A stretch of 64,000 nucleotides of DNA from Nemertoderma westbladi. Lineage: Eukaryota > Xenacoelomorpha > Nemertodermatida > Nemertodermatidae. How positions within the stretch are numbered: the first letter of the stretch is position 1; each line of letters begins with the position of its first letter. A program made the position numbers and the translations under genes. The notes beneath the pieces are model-generated. The model searched no databases and was not told the origin of the DNA. It was given only the letters and a program-made list of their open reading frames with translations. Shown in pieces: positions 1 to 14,788 of this stretch. The stretch lies in the NCBI GenBank assembly GCA_032718475.1, contig JAUCBJ010008889.1:27614-91613 (forward strand), given 5' to 3'.

Positions 1-1911
1 AACGGATTGCAGTGTGTGTAGAGCATCTGTCTGATAAAGTGCTAGTTAGGAATGTAGGGGCTTCAAATGCTGTGAGGTAAACCCCCTTTGAAAGAATAAG
101 TCGTACTACTAGGTTAGAACGCATACTAACTAATCATTTCGGAGTCTGCATATACTATAGTTTATTTAGGCTTGATAGTAGTCTGCCATCGTTTGGTCTG
201 TACTTTGTTTGTGTAGTCTGTACAGGTAGCGTATAATTCTTATTTAGATAATTTGTAGGCTGGATAGTTGTCTGGCTGTTGTTAGGTCTGAGGAAATTTC
301 GGTGTGTGTAGATATATTATATATCAAGATCAGTCGAATAATACAGTAGGTCTATCCCGCAATACGATTAGGCTTCCGAATCCAGTCTCCCGGGTATATC
401 CAGCGGGTGAATGATCGCGCATAGACTGGTTTCGGCTAATGTAGTGTATCAAACATTTGTCGTACTATCTATTATCTAGAAGACATCCTAATTTGGCAGG
501 TTAAACTGCTAAAGGTCTGAAAGCGCGAACAATATCTGCATATATATGCAGACATTATGTAGTAAAATTTAAGTAATTCAAAAAAATATTTTTTGGGATT
601 TTGGGATATATTCGGGCAAAAAATTAACAATTTAAGAAAGTCTTTTTAAGCCTACAATCTTTTTATAATAACTTCAGATACTGTTTTATTATTATTATTT
701 ATATTTATTTCAACCAAAGCCATAGTAAAGTAAGGTAACATTATGACGTACAGTAAAATATAAATATACAGAAAATAAATGAAGCTTATTTACAGTGAAG
801 TAGAAACGGCTTATATAATGCAGAAGTCGAACGACAGGTGAAGCGGAAAGCACAGATAATGTGGAATAGCGCAAAATATCTACACGATGATGAATGCTAA
901 AAAGTGAAAAACGATGATGATGCTCCATAGAACATCAATTAAGATTTACAAGCATTTCGCTAGCTACCGCTATTTATCCTGTTCCACCATCATATAAGCG
1001 AATGAATACCAAAAAAGTTTCTGACTGTTTTCAATTGGTTTTAATTGCTCTTACCTTAGTAAACTGTGTCATTTATTTCGATGAGAGCCGTCGAATGTCG
1101 CCAACTTGGAATATTTTCCCATTAAGAATAGAAATCCTATGGCGGCAGGCAATACTATTGGATGGACGTAATTGGATGGAAGGAGATGGTAACAACTACA
1201 CCAAACCGGTAACAGATCTATGTTAAGGAGTCAACCAATCCGCGTACACGCTTAAATAAAACCCCGTGAGTGCCGTGTGGCCCAGATCCTCTAAAGTACA
1301 TAGCCGAGGTCCTGTTTACCAAACACCAGGGAATGAGAGAACGAGGCCTCGCATGTCTGTTAGGGGGTGTAAGGCGGCGACTTCAATTGGCGCTCCTCTG
1401 GTCCAGCTCGCTCTGTCTCCGCAGTGGCCGTCGTTCATGGCGTGGGCTATGGCTCGGGATCCGCGGCTACGACATTAAGGGGAAGGTAGATGAGTGCTGG
1501 CTGGAGGGATTATGGCGTTCATAACTGCTATTTCGGTTTTTGTACTTCGGTAGTCATTCGGTTTTACGAACTGATCCAATAATTTTATTATACAAAAGTG
1601 ACTCCAATTATAGTAGGCCTTACTAACTAAAACTATTAATTTACTTAATTATTCTAAAATTATGAACATGTAAATTCTGTTTGGTTTATAATGAATTATA
1701 GATTTCATTAATATACCATTATAAGTTATAATAAAACCCCGTCAGCTACAATGTTGGAAATTACTTTGCTTTCAGTTTTAGAGCGCAAAGTAATTTACAT
1801 AAATTCTACACAAATATTCAACAATTTATAACCAATTAATCCATTGTATGTATTCAGAAAACCAATGAATCAAAATAAATCATTAATTAATTATTAATAA
1901 AGCATTAATTG
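1..1911. other. Left flank without a recognisable gene
   Basis: I see no gene here that I can support. Most of it is AT-rich. Short open frames (for example around 710-928 on the minus strand and 1002-1226 on the plus strand) match no family I know and have no supporting splice context. A GC-richer island at about 1240-1530 stands out by composition and could be an old SINE or LINE fragment, but I cannot identify it. Confidence 0.5.
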
Positions 1912-3496
1912 TTAACCCTATTAAACCCGGGGGGTGGGGGGTCAATATGACCCCCCCCCCCCCAGTAGTTTTTTTATTATAATTCTGAAACAAACGCAGT
2001 TGGGAATCTGAAATTTTATGACTGTTCCTAAAAATCTATTGTCTTCCTAGTAGTGAAAACTGTTTTCAAAAATATTGGGTAGTTTTCGAGTTATAGCACC
2101 ATTTTTTAACCCTACTTTTGGCACTTTTTTGAGACGTTTTTTGAAAATTACATTTCATTAAATATGAATTGTAACATCTCTATTTTTTATTTACACCGGT
2201 TTTTTGGTGTTAGCAATTGGATGGAATTCATATAAATTGATTTAGAAATTTCAAACTTGTTTTTTTCGGTGGGTGCCAAATTTTGGTGCCAGCACCAAAT
2301 TTTGAAATATGTCAATTTTGTAAATTGATTGTTTGAAACTTGCTTTTTACGCAATTGGGGTTTTTTGGGGTTCTGGTTTCGATGAAATATATACGAGTTG
2401 CACCAAGCGTATCAAACTTGTATTTTTCGGTGCTGTGTGCAAATTTTGGTGCTAGCACGAAATTTTTAAAATCCATTCAATAGATAAAATTGCTTGTGAC
2501 AAATTATTTCTTGCGTTTTAGCGGTTTATGGCTGTTCTGAATTCAATGGAATATGTGCAAAATGTGGTGCTAGCACCAAAGTTTGAAAACCATCAAATAT
2601 ATCAATTGATTGTGTCACCTTGATTCTTGCGTTATACGGGTTTGTGAAGATTCTGAATTCAATGGAATCAGTAAAAAATTGCATAAGATATTTTCATAGT
2701 ATATGTAGTCTATGTTTCCATATTTTCATATATTTTCAAAGATATTTTCAAACTTGTATTTTTCGCCGGAGGGTGAAAATTGTTGTGCCAGCACCAAATT
2801 TTGGAAAATAAGCAAATTGATCAATAGATAGTATCATCTTGTTTCTTGCGTTATACGGGTTTATGAGGGTCCTGAATACGATGGAATCAATAAAAACAGC
2901 ACTGGACATCGCAAAGTTGTACTTTTTGGTGATGGGTACGAAATTTGGTGCTAGCACCAAAACTTGCCAAATTACGCCGAAAAATACAAGTAGCAATGAT
3001 CTGGCATATTAGAAATGTGTTCCATTAGAATCAACGCCCTAGAAAACCTGAAAATGTGAATTGATACAGTAGCATCGTATAAGTGAATTAAAAAGTTTGT
3101 TTTCTAACTGAAAAGTGCTGGTTACTTGTTTTTTTCATTTTTTCCTACGCAGAGAGGACTAAACAGCCATTTATAGTAATCATATCATTTTCCAATGTAT
3201 TTTGCGCCCCAGAAAATCTGTATTGAAAAACAATTAGCCGAAAAATGTAACTTTCAAATTTTGTGAAAATTGTGCACTGTTACTTGTAATTTTGGTGCTG
3301 CAATATAACCACCACAGTAGATTTTTTCAAAATTTTTTTTTTCGGTCGGATCCAGACTAGTGATACCTACGTACAAACAATAAATCAGACGTTTTCGTTA
3401 AAATTTGTAGATTTTAGAGGGGGGGGGGGGGGGGGGGGTCAATATGACCCCTCGGTATTTGTACAACATTTTATAGGCCGTTACTAATAGGGTTAA
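1912..3496. mobile_element. piggyBac-like non-autonomous TTAA element
   Basis: A 1577-bp segment (1916-3492) is bounded by TTAA on both sides (1912-1915 and 3493-3496). It starts CCCTATTA and ends TAATAGGG, so it has short terminal inverted repeats beginning with CCC, as piggyBac-type elements do. Just inside each end lies a palindrome, a G-run then TCAATATGA then a C-run (about 1928-1965 and 3418-3453). No transposase frame is present, so it would need an enzyme supplied in trans. The interior is an imperfect tandem repeat, annotated separately. The piggyBac assignment rests on TTAA plus the CCC terminus, not on a transposase. Confidence 0.7.
2270..2975. repeat. Degenerate tandem repeat with palindrome TTTGGTGCTAGCACCAAA
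   Basis: Within the TTAA element the 18-bp palindrome TTTGGTGCTAGCACCAAA or a close variant recurs near 2283, 2452, 2563, 2790 and 2946. The copies are embedded in a longer diverged unit that also repeats 'TTGCGTTATACGGGTTT' and 'GAATTCAATGGAAT'. Unit spacing is roughly 110-230 bp. Each palindrome could form a small hairpin or bind a dimeric protein. Confidence 0.65.
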
Positions 3497-5009
3497 TCTA
3501 TAAATAAATTCCTGCTCTGTTCATTTTTGCTATAGTATCTGTGACCAAAATATGCAATCTGTATAGTATTTATTTATAGCGAACCTGCCTGTATACGAGG
3601 TCCTAGAATATAGTGTCGTTATTCTGGTAGCTGCCCCGCCCACAAATATGTCTACAAATCTCAATGAGATTGCATAAAATTTGAAATAGAGATAGTTTCA
3701 CTCAACCTCCTTAATGGGTGAGTCAGAAATTATTTTTATTTTTGCTCTTAATTTTTTTTAGCTACAAGCTTTCCAATAGCGTCAGAAGCCGCAGCAATTA
3801 TTTTACGATTGTGTTACGACCTTTATCTGTTATTTTCAGACCTATTTTGATACTATTGTGTATTTTTCGGATTATTTTTCGAGGCTATACTTTGGATCCT
3901 AACGGACCCAAAGCACCCCTCACCCGGTTTCTCGTTTTCCCACTTCCCAGAGGGTTTTCTATGGTGTTACGTACAGTTCGCTATTTTTATACAAAGGAAG
4001 ACATTAATAACATCTGAAAAATAGAAATCACTGTGTGTGTTTTTGTACTATCTGGAAAGGGGTGTGGACGTCCATAAAGTACAAGTCGTTTTAGGACCGT
4101 GTTTTAGGCGAACTAGTTCAAATCAGTCATCGCGAGCGAGAAACGAAGTGTGTTAGCACTTGGAAATATTTTGAGATACTTTTAAAAGCCGTTTAGGAGC
4201 TCGCAAAAGTGCCTACCTTTCGTTTTATTGTTTGGGTTTTTTTTCGGCCAAGTGCAGGTCCTGCCAGAGAGGCCTATACTACCATTGTTCTTGCCCCAAT
4301 TATTTTCACACAAATTGAAATAATTTTAATAGGCTCGTGGTAGCACTCATGATCATGGGTAGCGGTTGCTGAAATGGTTATTTAAATAGCAATTGCAAAC
4401 ACTTGGTCACACAGTCCGAGAGTAATTTCGTAGGTTCTATATTACCGTTGTCTACGAATCTGTATATGAAGAAAGAGACTGACACATCTACCGACGGAAA
4501 AAGTATTCAGGGAGTAGCGTTGGTGGGAGGAACTCGCCCAGGGATGGGGGGGGGAGGGACCATAGACCAGATCGGCAGATGAGATGCCCAAGTCGTCCTT
4601 GGGGGCGGTCCGAATTCCGAGAATATAATTTCTACTTCTTCGTTTTTTATTGCAGCATACAAATTATGTTGAGCGCGGATGGTGAATGTTGCTGTCGCCA
4701 TGTGGCACATGATAGAAGCTCACAGGACAAAATGGAGAAACATTTATAGGTTTATGCAGAAAACATTTTTATGAAACTGTAGGGCCTACAGTAGGAATGG
4801 AGCCGTTTGAAAATTAGCCACATGGCAAAATAAATCATCTGGAAGGCAATGGTGCGTACCCCCCCCCCCCCCCCCCCCCCCCCCAACCCATTCTACACAG
4901 TGTGACACTACACTAGTCCATAACATTGTAACTAATAATCGAGTAGACGCTTGGTACATTTTACTGACGAACCGTTCTCTAGCGTATGACTGCAATTATA
5001 TGGATGAAG
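3497..5009. other. No recognisable gene; poly-C tract
   Basis: This stretch has no frame I can assign. It contains a homopolymer of about 26 C at 4859-4884. The open frame at 3718-4017 is compositionally odd and unsupported. Confidence 0.45.
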
Positions 5010-5235
5010 CTTTCCGTTACGTTCCAAGTCCTTTTCAGGCTCGTAATAGCTCCGTACACTACAAACGCTTGACCTCTGTCGGTCAAGCGAGGAAGTATGG
5101 TTTTCCGTTGCGTTCCTAGTCCTTTTCAGGCTCGTAATAACTTCATAGATCACAAACCCCGCTCCGTCAGTGTCAGTCCTTTGCAGAGCGCTATGCCGAT
5201 TGTTTCCGAGTCCTTTTCAGGCTCGTACTACGCAC
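5010..5235. repeat. 91-bp tandem repeat, three diverged copies
   Basis: The string TCCTTTTCAGGCTCGTA occurs at about 5029, 5120 and 5211, exactly 91 bp apart, each preceded by a diverged 'TTTCCG..GTTCC' segment. This is a short, old tandem array. Confidence 0.7.
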
Positions 5236-5560
5236 AGTAAAAGAATGTAAAGGAATAAGTTGTCCCTTCGCACTAGGCTAGGCTGTCAGGAACTCTACCT
5301 GAAGCCAGGTACATGATTTCTTGGACTTCAGGGCTCCTTTTAACTTTTAAAAGCCGACAATTTCATGGTCAGCCTTCCTGAAAAACAGCCCGGGATCGAA
5401 TAATTTTGGGTTTCATAACTTCTAGTTTTTTGCCCACCGGGTATATTTGGAATTTTCATTTGGGATTAATGTATAAATTTGGTGGATACCCGGTGCCAAA
5501 TTGAAATAACGCGAACACTCCCCCCAAATTACCCTTTGCAGCATCATTTTTTGGAGATGA

Positions 5561-5582
5561 GGGGGGGGGGGGGGGGGGGGGG
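5561..5582. repeat. Poly-G tract (22 G)
   Basis: This is an uninterrupted run of 22 G. Similar G or C runs recur through the window (about 1950, 3420, 4859, 12304, 15955, 16010 and 35163). Confidence 0.9.
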
Positions 5583-5749
5583 CATTTCCCATAATTTTAT
5601 TACTATGAGTTTTATTTATTTTTATTATTTAGTCCTAGAGTTTGTTTTTATATGTAATCCTAAATATACTGTATAATGTTCTATGGGAGTTTTATTTGGA
5701 ATGTTTCTCTCTAGGTCTTCCTCTTCTTTGCTGCCCATCTTCCCTCAAC

Positions 5750-6365
5750 GAGTGCCGTCGCCGGTAGAGGCTCGTCAGAAACTGTGGTAGCCATCATTGC
5801 TTGTCTCCTAGTCTCATGTTTTGTGGGAGGTAGTTGGATCTGATCAACACGTCTATCAAGCTCTCCTTGCTGGGCGATAAGGAACCATTGTAATCTATCT
5901 ATAAAGATATTGAAGAAGCACGGCAAGCATATACTACCCTGGATAACACCATTAGTACAATGAAATACCTCGGAGTAGACACCATTCCAACGCACAAACA
6001 TATTAATATTGCGATACCAGTATAGGATCACCCTAACGATATATAATTTAGCAAGTTTTAACAAGTAAGCATTTAAACAGCTTACCATGGTCTACGCTAT
6101 CGAAGGTCTTGGAGGCGTCCAAATAGCATATGTAAACACTAGATCCCCGAACCAGGAAATAATTAATTATTTTCTTAATTGCGTAAATAGCCATTTCCGT
6201 ACCCATATCCTTTTTAAATCAAAATTGATGACTACCAGTGTCCAGAAAAACCCGTATTCTTTGTAAAAGAATTACTTTAAATAGTTTACTAAGTATAGAC
6301 GTCAACGAAATGGGTCTATAATTAGCAGAATCAGTAAGCTTACCAGTTTTACTCTTGTGACGGGA
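5750..6365 (-). pseudogene. LINE reverse transcriptase fragment (CR1/Jockey-like group)
   Basis: Read on the minus strand, the segment near 6365-6240 gives a finger/palm signature with 'SANYRPISLTSILSKLFK'. Through 6210-6090 it encodes a remnant of the 'YLDA.K.FD.V.H' motif A region. Near 5990-5880 it encodes 'GVIQGSICLPCFFNIFID', the motif B region. Several frame changes separate these pieces and no intact endonuclease or active-site YxDD block follows, so this is a dead partial copy. The relatives at 11111-12115, 16227-16790 and 29016-29861 show that related LINEs were repeatedly active here. The clade is inferred from general motif style only. Confidence 0.7.
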
Positions 6366-6644
6366 TCCCCGAGTTGGCGAGGGAATCCCGACTGGGTTTT
6401 GTCTTGGTTTAATACGTGTCGCCGCGTCCGCTTGTTGTGGCTGAATGACTGAAGGCCGAAGGCCGGTTATAATAAAAGAGTTTGGTGTTAATGTTGTTAA
6501 TCTCTGATAAGTATACAAGTACCGGTAGTATAGCACAATCAGTAACATAATGACAGCAGACAATGACGATGGTTGAAAACCACCCGACTTCTGCTCATCC
6601 AATATACCAACTAAAGCACAATTGACAGAGTAATGGTTATATAT

Positions 6645-9625
<2,981 letters not shown>

Positions 9626-10480
9626 ACCCAGGTTTGGCCAACCAGTGGATGGCCGTAATTGGACACATGCTGTCCCTCCATTGGTTGATCTATCCCCTTG
9701 GCCAAACCTACCTTCCTTTTTCCTATGCTAGCTTCTACCCTGAGATGAGCTGTGCGCTGGCATCTCTCCCTGTGGCTGGTAATGTATATTGCCTTTGTTG
9801 GTTGTTAGGTGACATTATATTTGTAATGTCACCTAACCAACTATAATTGGTAAAAAGCCACATTCCCCAATTTCCGCTGGGTAGTGCAGCGAATTGGATC
9901 TGCTCACACCACCCCCCCCCCCATGCTATCTTCCTGGTGAGAAGATAGCATCAACCTAAAGTGCACTCCAATTCCGCTGGAATCCAATCTAGTATTGGAT
10001 GTGGGGTGGTATATTTTTCTTGGGACCAGTATTCCAGACTGGTCCCCATGGGTTTGTTCTCACTACCCATCCTTGGTACATCTGCGAGCTAAGCTGTACC
10101 AAGTCATCTGGCGTCTCTGTTTAGACGATCGCACCTTTTCCTCACTCAATAGTCCCATAGGACTCATCCTCCCCTCCATAGCCTCGTTTAACTTTGCCAC
10201 TAGGCGGCACAAGTGCCGCCCAGTTGAATCAATTTGCCGCCCAGTCACAGCCAGAGTGCCTTCCTAATATATTATATCTGGACTAGCCTCAGCCAGCGAC
10301 CAATCTAATATGTATCAATCCCAGTAAAGTACCTACATAAACTTCTAAAGGAATAAGTGATTGACAGCACAGAGACTTCAATGGGTGATAGCCATAGTAC
10401 AGTAGTAGTAGTGGAGGGATGAGTCAGTGTCCAACCCAATGCGACCTTTACTAATGTTAGTAAAGGTCGCCTTTGGTCCA
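9626..10480. repeat. Cluster of perfect short inverted repeats
   Basis: Seven separate hairpins occur in 850 bp: 9631-9641 with 9698-9708 (GGTTTGGCCAA), 9804-9817 with 9824-9837 (GTTAGGTGACATTA), 9923-9933 with 9941-9951 (ATGCTATCTTC), 10022-10030 with 10038-10046 (GGGACCAGT), 10072-10080 with 10095-10103 (CTTGGTACA), 10203-10210 with 10213-10220 (GGCGGCAC) and 10441-10453 with 10458-10470 (GCGACCTTTACTA). Loops are 2-56 nt. No coding frame is convincing here. The density exceeds anything else in the window apart from transposon ends. Confidence 0.75.
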
Positions 10481-10980
10481 ATCATTGTGTAGATGTCTAT
10501 AGATTCCTGATAGTCTTACTGCAGTTAATTGGTGCCTCAGATGGATATTGGATAGTTCCAACTTCCAAGGCTGCTTGCTATCACCATACTTACCTGTCTG
10601 GCACCTTTAGCCCCCTACCCCTGTTAAGAGTAGTCAGTTTTCAGTATATGTTACAATTAGTATTCAGGAGATATTTAGAAGTTTATTAGTCATTATAAAC
10701 TACCCCGAGACGGCAGGGCTTACATTGCATCATTGCTTTATTATGTAATAAATTGGTTTTGAAAATTAAGTGTGTAACTACTTAATTAGGGTTCGTCTAT
10801 GTACATTTATTAATAATTTGATATAATTATAATAATACTATTATTATTTTACTAATAATAATTTATTAAGTTTTAATAATGATTTTTATGATACTGTATA
10901 TTTATTTATTTATTTATGATACTGATATTATTTTTCTTATAAATTTAATTATATTATTTTTAATAAGTATATTTATGCCC
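10481..10980. other. AT-rich stretch without a gene
   Basis: I see no coding or RNA gene. From about 10790 the sequence is almost pure A and T. Confidence 0.6.
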
Positions 10981-10983
10981 ATG

Positions 10984-11130
10984 TGAAGAATACCAGACTT
11001 TCTGCCGTTATATTTCACTTTGCAGTTACCCCCATGTGAAGAATATCAGGTTTTCACAAAAAAAAACACAGGTTACAGACGGGTTGAATCTAACCAAAAC
11101 AATAAACTAATTAGTATATGTACAGCTTAT
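10984..11130. repeat. Dispersed repeat copy (CCCATGTGAAGAATACCAG family)
   Basis: About 150 bp is nearly identical to 38482-38640, including a direct duplication of CCCATGTGAAGAATACCA inside each copy and the string CTAACCAAAACAATAAAC near the end. That string also occurs inverted at about 11796 and 11866. This is a transposon-derived dispersed repeat truncated against the neighbouring LINE. Confidence 0.75.
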
Positions 11131-12115
11131 AAGAGTTTGCAGTTAGTGGAAGATGGAGTTTGGCGACGATGTCTGCGACGAGAGTCCGTTCATTACAGAG
11201 TGCAATGACTAGCCGGTTGTGGGTTGACTTGTGTAGGCAAAGCGCTTTCTTTAAGTAAGTAGATTTAATCTTGTCGATTGCGATCATATTGGCTACAGTA
11301 AGGAACGGCCAGATTTCCCTGCAACCATAGAGTACGATTGGTAAAATCTTTATCTGGAACAATTTGATAGATGTAGTAAGTGATAGCAGTTCGGGTTTGT
11401 TAATTGAGTGGATGGCCATGACTGCTTTGCACATAGTTGCCGCTACATGTGTGTACATGCTACAGTGTCGTCTGCAGGGTGATGCCGAGATATTTGTTAG
11501 AGTTGACAATCTCAACCGGGTTTCCGTTGTACGTGAACTTGTCGGCGTTGGCGAGGCGACCGCCACGACGGAACATCGAGACCGTTTTTTGCCGACCAAA
11601 CTGCGACCGCGTCGAGCCCGGCCTGCGCTGCCTCCCGGGAGTCTCCGTAAAACAAGAGATCGTCAATATTATGAGTTTACCGATGTGGGCAATTGCACGT
11701 TTAATGTAGTTATAGTTCATATCCGTACCGATGGTATTTTCGTATTGCAAAAATAAGACTATAAGTATGAAATACCCTATGTTATTGAGATAATGTTTAT
11801 TGTTTTGGTTAGAAAAGCCCACCACTGTAACCTGCTCCTTTCCGTTAATTAAGTAATGGAGAATAGTTTATTGTTTTGGTTAGAAAACACCACCACTGTA
11901 ACACCATCGGTACGCATATGAACGATAACCTTTAATGTGGCTGACAATGTCAAATATGAACAGAATAAACAGCAGGGGGCTGAGACTGTCTCCCTGAAGA
12001 ACTCCCCGTGTTTGCTCGACTATTTTCGACTTTCTGAGGCCGTCGAAGATTTGTATGTAGTTGATCTTTAAGATGCATTTTATTAACGTATAAAGGTTGC
12101 CCCTAATGTTGAAAT
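11111..12115 (-). pseudogene. LINE reverse transcriptase and C-terminal region, broken
   Basis: On the minus strand, 12115-11930 encodes a motif B-like 'QGDSLSPLLFILFIFDIV'. 11640-11460 encodes 'NPVEIVNSNKYLGITLQT', the thumb-region 'KYLG' motif. 11420-11130 encodes 'LPIVLYGCREIW' followed by a basic tail typical of the region after the LINE palm. Frame changes occur at about 11600 and 11830, and an inverted-repeat insertion (about 11716-11923) splits the palm where the YxDD motif should lie. It is non-functional. The motifs are read from the sequence; the family is not resolved. Confidence 0.7.
11716..11923. repeat. Small foldback (MITE-like) inside the LINE fragment
   Basis: GTTCATATCCGTACCGATGG at about 11717 returns inverted near 11904-11923 with one mismatch. 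Inside, GTTTATTGTTTTGGTTAGAA occurs twice in direct orientation (about 11789 and 11866). This looks like a small foldback element, or a duplicated-inverted part of the LINE itself. Confidence 0.5.
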
Positions 12116-12715
12116 GAAACCGAGTTTAAATAGTAACTTGGTATTATAATTTTATATTTATGTATAATAATGATTTAATTAAGTTTTGTAAAATTATTTG
12201 TTGCTTCTTATAGAAATTATATCCATTATTGTCAATAAACAATATATTACAGTATGCTTAATAGTTTTTCGTTCACACACATTAAAAATGTGTATCAAAT
12301 TCACCCCCCCCCCCCCCCCCCCCCCCACTCATACAATTTGCCATGGCGAGTGACTGTGCCGCCCAGTAAAAAATTCTTAAAAGAGGCTATGCTCCCCTCT
12401 GCTCGCTCCCCCACACTTGGATCACGCACCTCTTACGTTTCCTCGAAACTCCAGCACCTCCTCCCCATGCTCCTCTCATACTCACCCCTTTTATTCTCAC
12501 TCTACACCCCTCTTAGCCCACACAAGCCACGGTCCCATCAAGTCTCCCTCCTACTCAAACCCCCGGTAGCGCCCGTATGGATGATTCTTTTCCTGCGGGA
12601 TATGAGCTCTTACAATAAATCCTAAACTCCACCCTGTTGTTCAATGACCACACAATCTGGGTTGGCCTACCCCTCCACTCTTAACCCCTAATCATGACTC
12701 CAGCTAGGCTCTATA
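12116..12715. other. No recognisable gene; poly-C tract
   Basis: The stretch is AT-rich to 12250, followed by about 23 C at 12304-12326 and a C-rich pyrimidine stretch to about 12700. No family match is seen. Confidence 0.45.
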
Positions 12716-13011
12716 TGGTCCCATTGACCCGGCATTATTACGTATGTGTGGTCTCATTGACCTGTGTTAGTGCATATGTATGGTCCCATTGACCAGGCGT
12801 TAGTGTGTATGTATGGTCCCATTGACCTGGCTTTAGTGTGTATGTATGGTCCTATTGACCCGGCGTTAGTGCGTATGTATGGTCCCATTGACCCGGCATT
12901 AGTGCGTATGTATGGTCCCATTGACCTGGCTTTAGTGCGTATGTATGGTCCCACTGACCCGGCGTTAGTGCATACGTATGGTCCCATTGACCCAGCGTTA
13001 GTGCGTAAATT
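12716..13011. repeat. 33-bp minisatellite, about nine copies
   Basis: The unit is GTCCCATTGACCCGGCGTTA followed by GTGCGTATGTATG, 33 bp in register from about 12717 to 13011. Variants alternate CCCGGCG and CCTGGCT. Because 33 is divisible by three, both strands read open, which produces artefactual frames. Confidence 0.9.
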
Positions 13012-13020
13012 ATGTACTTT

Positions 13021-13229
13021 GGTACATTTGTACCATACGTTAGTACATGTGTACTACACATGTATTGTACATTTTTGTACCCATCGAACATACGTAATTG
13101 TAACTAGCTACTCCTATTATGTATGTTGGTATGTTTGTTCCATATGTTAGTACATGTGTTGTGTACTACGTATGTATTGGACATTTGTACCCATCGGACG
13201 TACGTAATTATAACTAGCTACTCCTAGAT
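13021..13229. repeat. Two-copy tandem duplication, 112-bp spacing
   Basis: The block around GTACTACACATGTATTG (13051) recurs at 13163 as GTACTACGTATGTATTG. Both continue through TTTGTACCCATCG and TAACTAGCTACTCCT. It directly abuts the 33-bp array. Confidence 0.75.
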
Positions 13230-13474
13230 ATTATTATTATTTTTTTTTATTTTTTATTTTTATGGGAAGGGTGTATCACCCTCATTCCCACTTCCCTCAG
13301 TCCAATTTATTGGATGACTCATCAACCTAAGGGCGATTCTTCCAGCAGGCAACTCTCCCACTGCCCCCCTGTAGGTCCTCTTATTCTTCGCCCCACTCTC
13401 CTTGCCAATTCCAATTATCTTGGATCTGACCTTCCCTTCTCCTCCATCTTCAGATCGGGTCTTTCCGTCACCTC

Positions 13475-14788
13475 TCAGAACTCATCATCGTCCCCTGGCG
13501 GAAAAATGCCACCCTTCATATCATCCTCACTGGTACATGTCACCTCTGCCGGCCTCCCCCTCAATATGTGCGCCGGCATTAAAGCTCCCAATGACCCTTG
13601 GTCATCCTTCAGTGCGCATAATGGCTTATCATTTAATGCCCCCTCGCACTCTGCCAGCCCCATGTACAACACGTCTCCTCTAACTTTCCTGTTTCCTTTG
13701 TCAACCTTTATCATCGGCTCCTTTCCCTTTGGATTAACGTTCTTACGTCCTATACGTAGGGGTATCTGTATACTTCTGATTTGGATCGGCGTCTCTTCCG
13801 TACATCTCTCCGGATATCTCGCCGTCCAATCTTCCCCATCCTTGTACCGGACCGGCGTCTCTTCGGGACATTTCTCCGGATATCTCGCCATCCGCCCTTC
13901 CCCATCCTCATACTGATACTCGCCAGGAACATCTTTGTTCCACCCCATTGCTTCTAGGTCCTGTGAGTCGAACCCATTCTCCTCCGCCCACATTTCTCCG
14001 GATTCATCTTCCACCCTTTCCACTATACGTGGATCCAGATCCATACCCGCTTCTGACTCCTGGTATCTTTCCCCGGGCTGCTTCTCATATGGGATCTCCC
14101 CATCGCCCGTGTTTGACTTCTGCTTGGGCCGCTTCCCATATGGGACCTCCACATTGCCCATTTTTGGCTTCTGCTCTATGTCCTCAACGGTACTGGACAG
14201 CATGCATCCTGAGGATTCGGACACGCTAAACAGGATCTTCATCTTCATTGGGCCACTGAGCGTCCATACGAATGGCGTAAGAATGGCCACCGGGTCTTGC
14301 TTTTTATTGTCACCGAAGATGGTTTGCAGCCTCTCGTGGGCTGTCAGACAATCCATGCCGATTATGAGACACACTTTCGGGACATATAGTTTGGGTACGG
14401 AGAAGTCAAGGACATCCAGGTACCGGTATTGTTCGATCTCGATCTTTGCAGGTCGTCTGGCATTGATGTTGATTGAGTCTATTATTTGGATGGGTTCGAT
14501 CATAGCCCCATAGTCAAACCCTGGTGTTGTCGCTTCAATTTCACACTGTCCCGTCCTCATCTTCATGACCTCGTTTTTGCTCGATATCGTGGTCACTGCT
14601 ATTTTACTTGGCCTGGTCTTCAACCCTATCTTCTTGGCCTCCCAACTCTCCATTAGCGTGAACACTGCTCCGCTATCGACTAATATTAATGTTGTAACCG
14701 ATAGTCCATTTTCTCCAATTATCCTCACCAGTACTACTCCGAGTAGTACTGTTCTCTTCCTCCTTACTCCTGTGGTGCTCGTCGCCAT
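13475..14788 (-). pseudogene. BEL/Pao-type LTR retrotransposon aspartic protease
   Basis: The 437-residue frame begins with a retropepsin-like domain: 'LILVDSGAVFTLM' (DSG at residues 38-40) and 'VCLIIGMD' (about 139-146), then 'DPVAILTPFVWTLSGP' (about 165-180). This order resembles the DUF1758 protease of BEL/Pao elements, which cuts the element's polyprotein. Residues about 200-400 form a charged linker with two internal duplications ('ARYPEKCPEETP' / 'ARYPERCTEETP' and 'VPYGKRPKQK' / 'IPYEKQPGE'). No reverse transcriptase follows toward 13240, so the pol region is missing. Upstream, in the same frame, is the CCHC knuckle of gag, separated by a TGA at 14840-14842. It is a defective old copy. 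Assignment to BEL/Pao is inferred from the protease. Confidence 0.7.

Noticed and set aside
1266-1524. Small gene in the GC-richer island
   Set aside because: Two overlapping frames, no family signature and no splice or poly(A) support.
12764-13150. Coding frames across the 33-bp repeat on both strands
   Set aside because: The unit length is divisible by three and stop-free, so open frames are expected.
13314-13916. Plus-strand 200-codon frame
   Set aside because: It is the complement of the BEL/Pao-like protease and linker, which carries the recognisable motifs.
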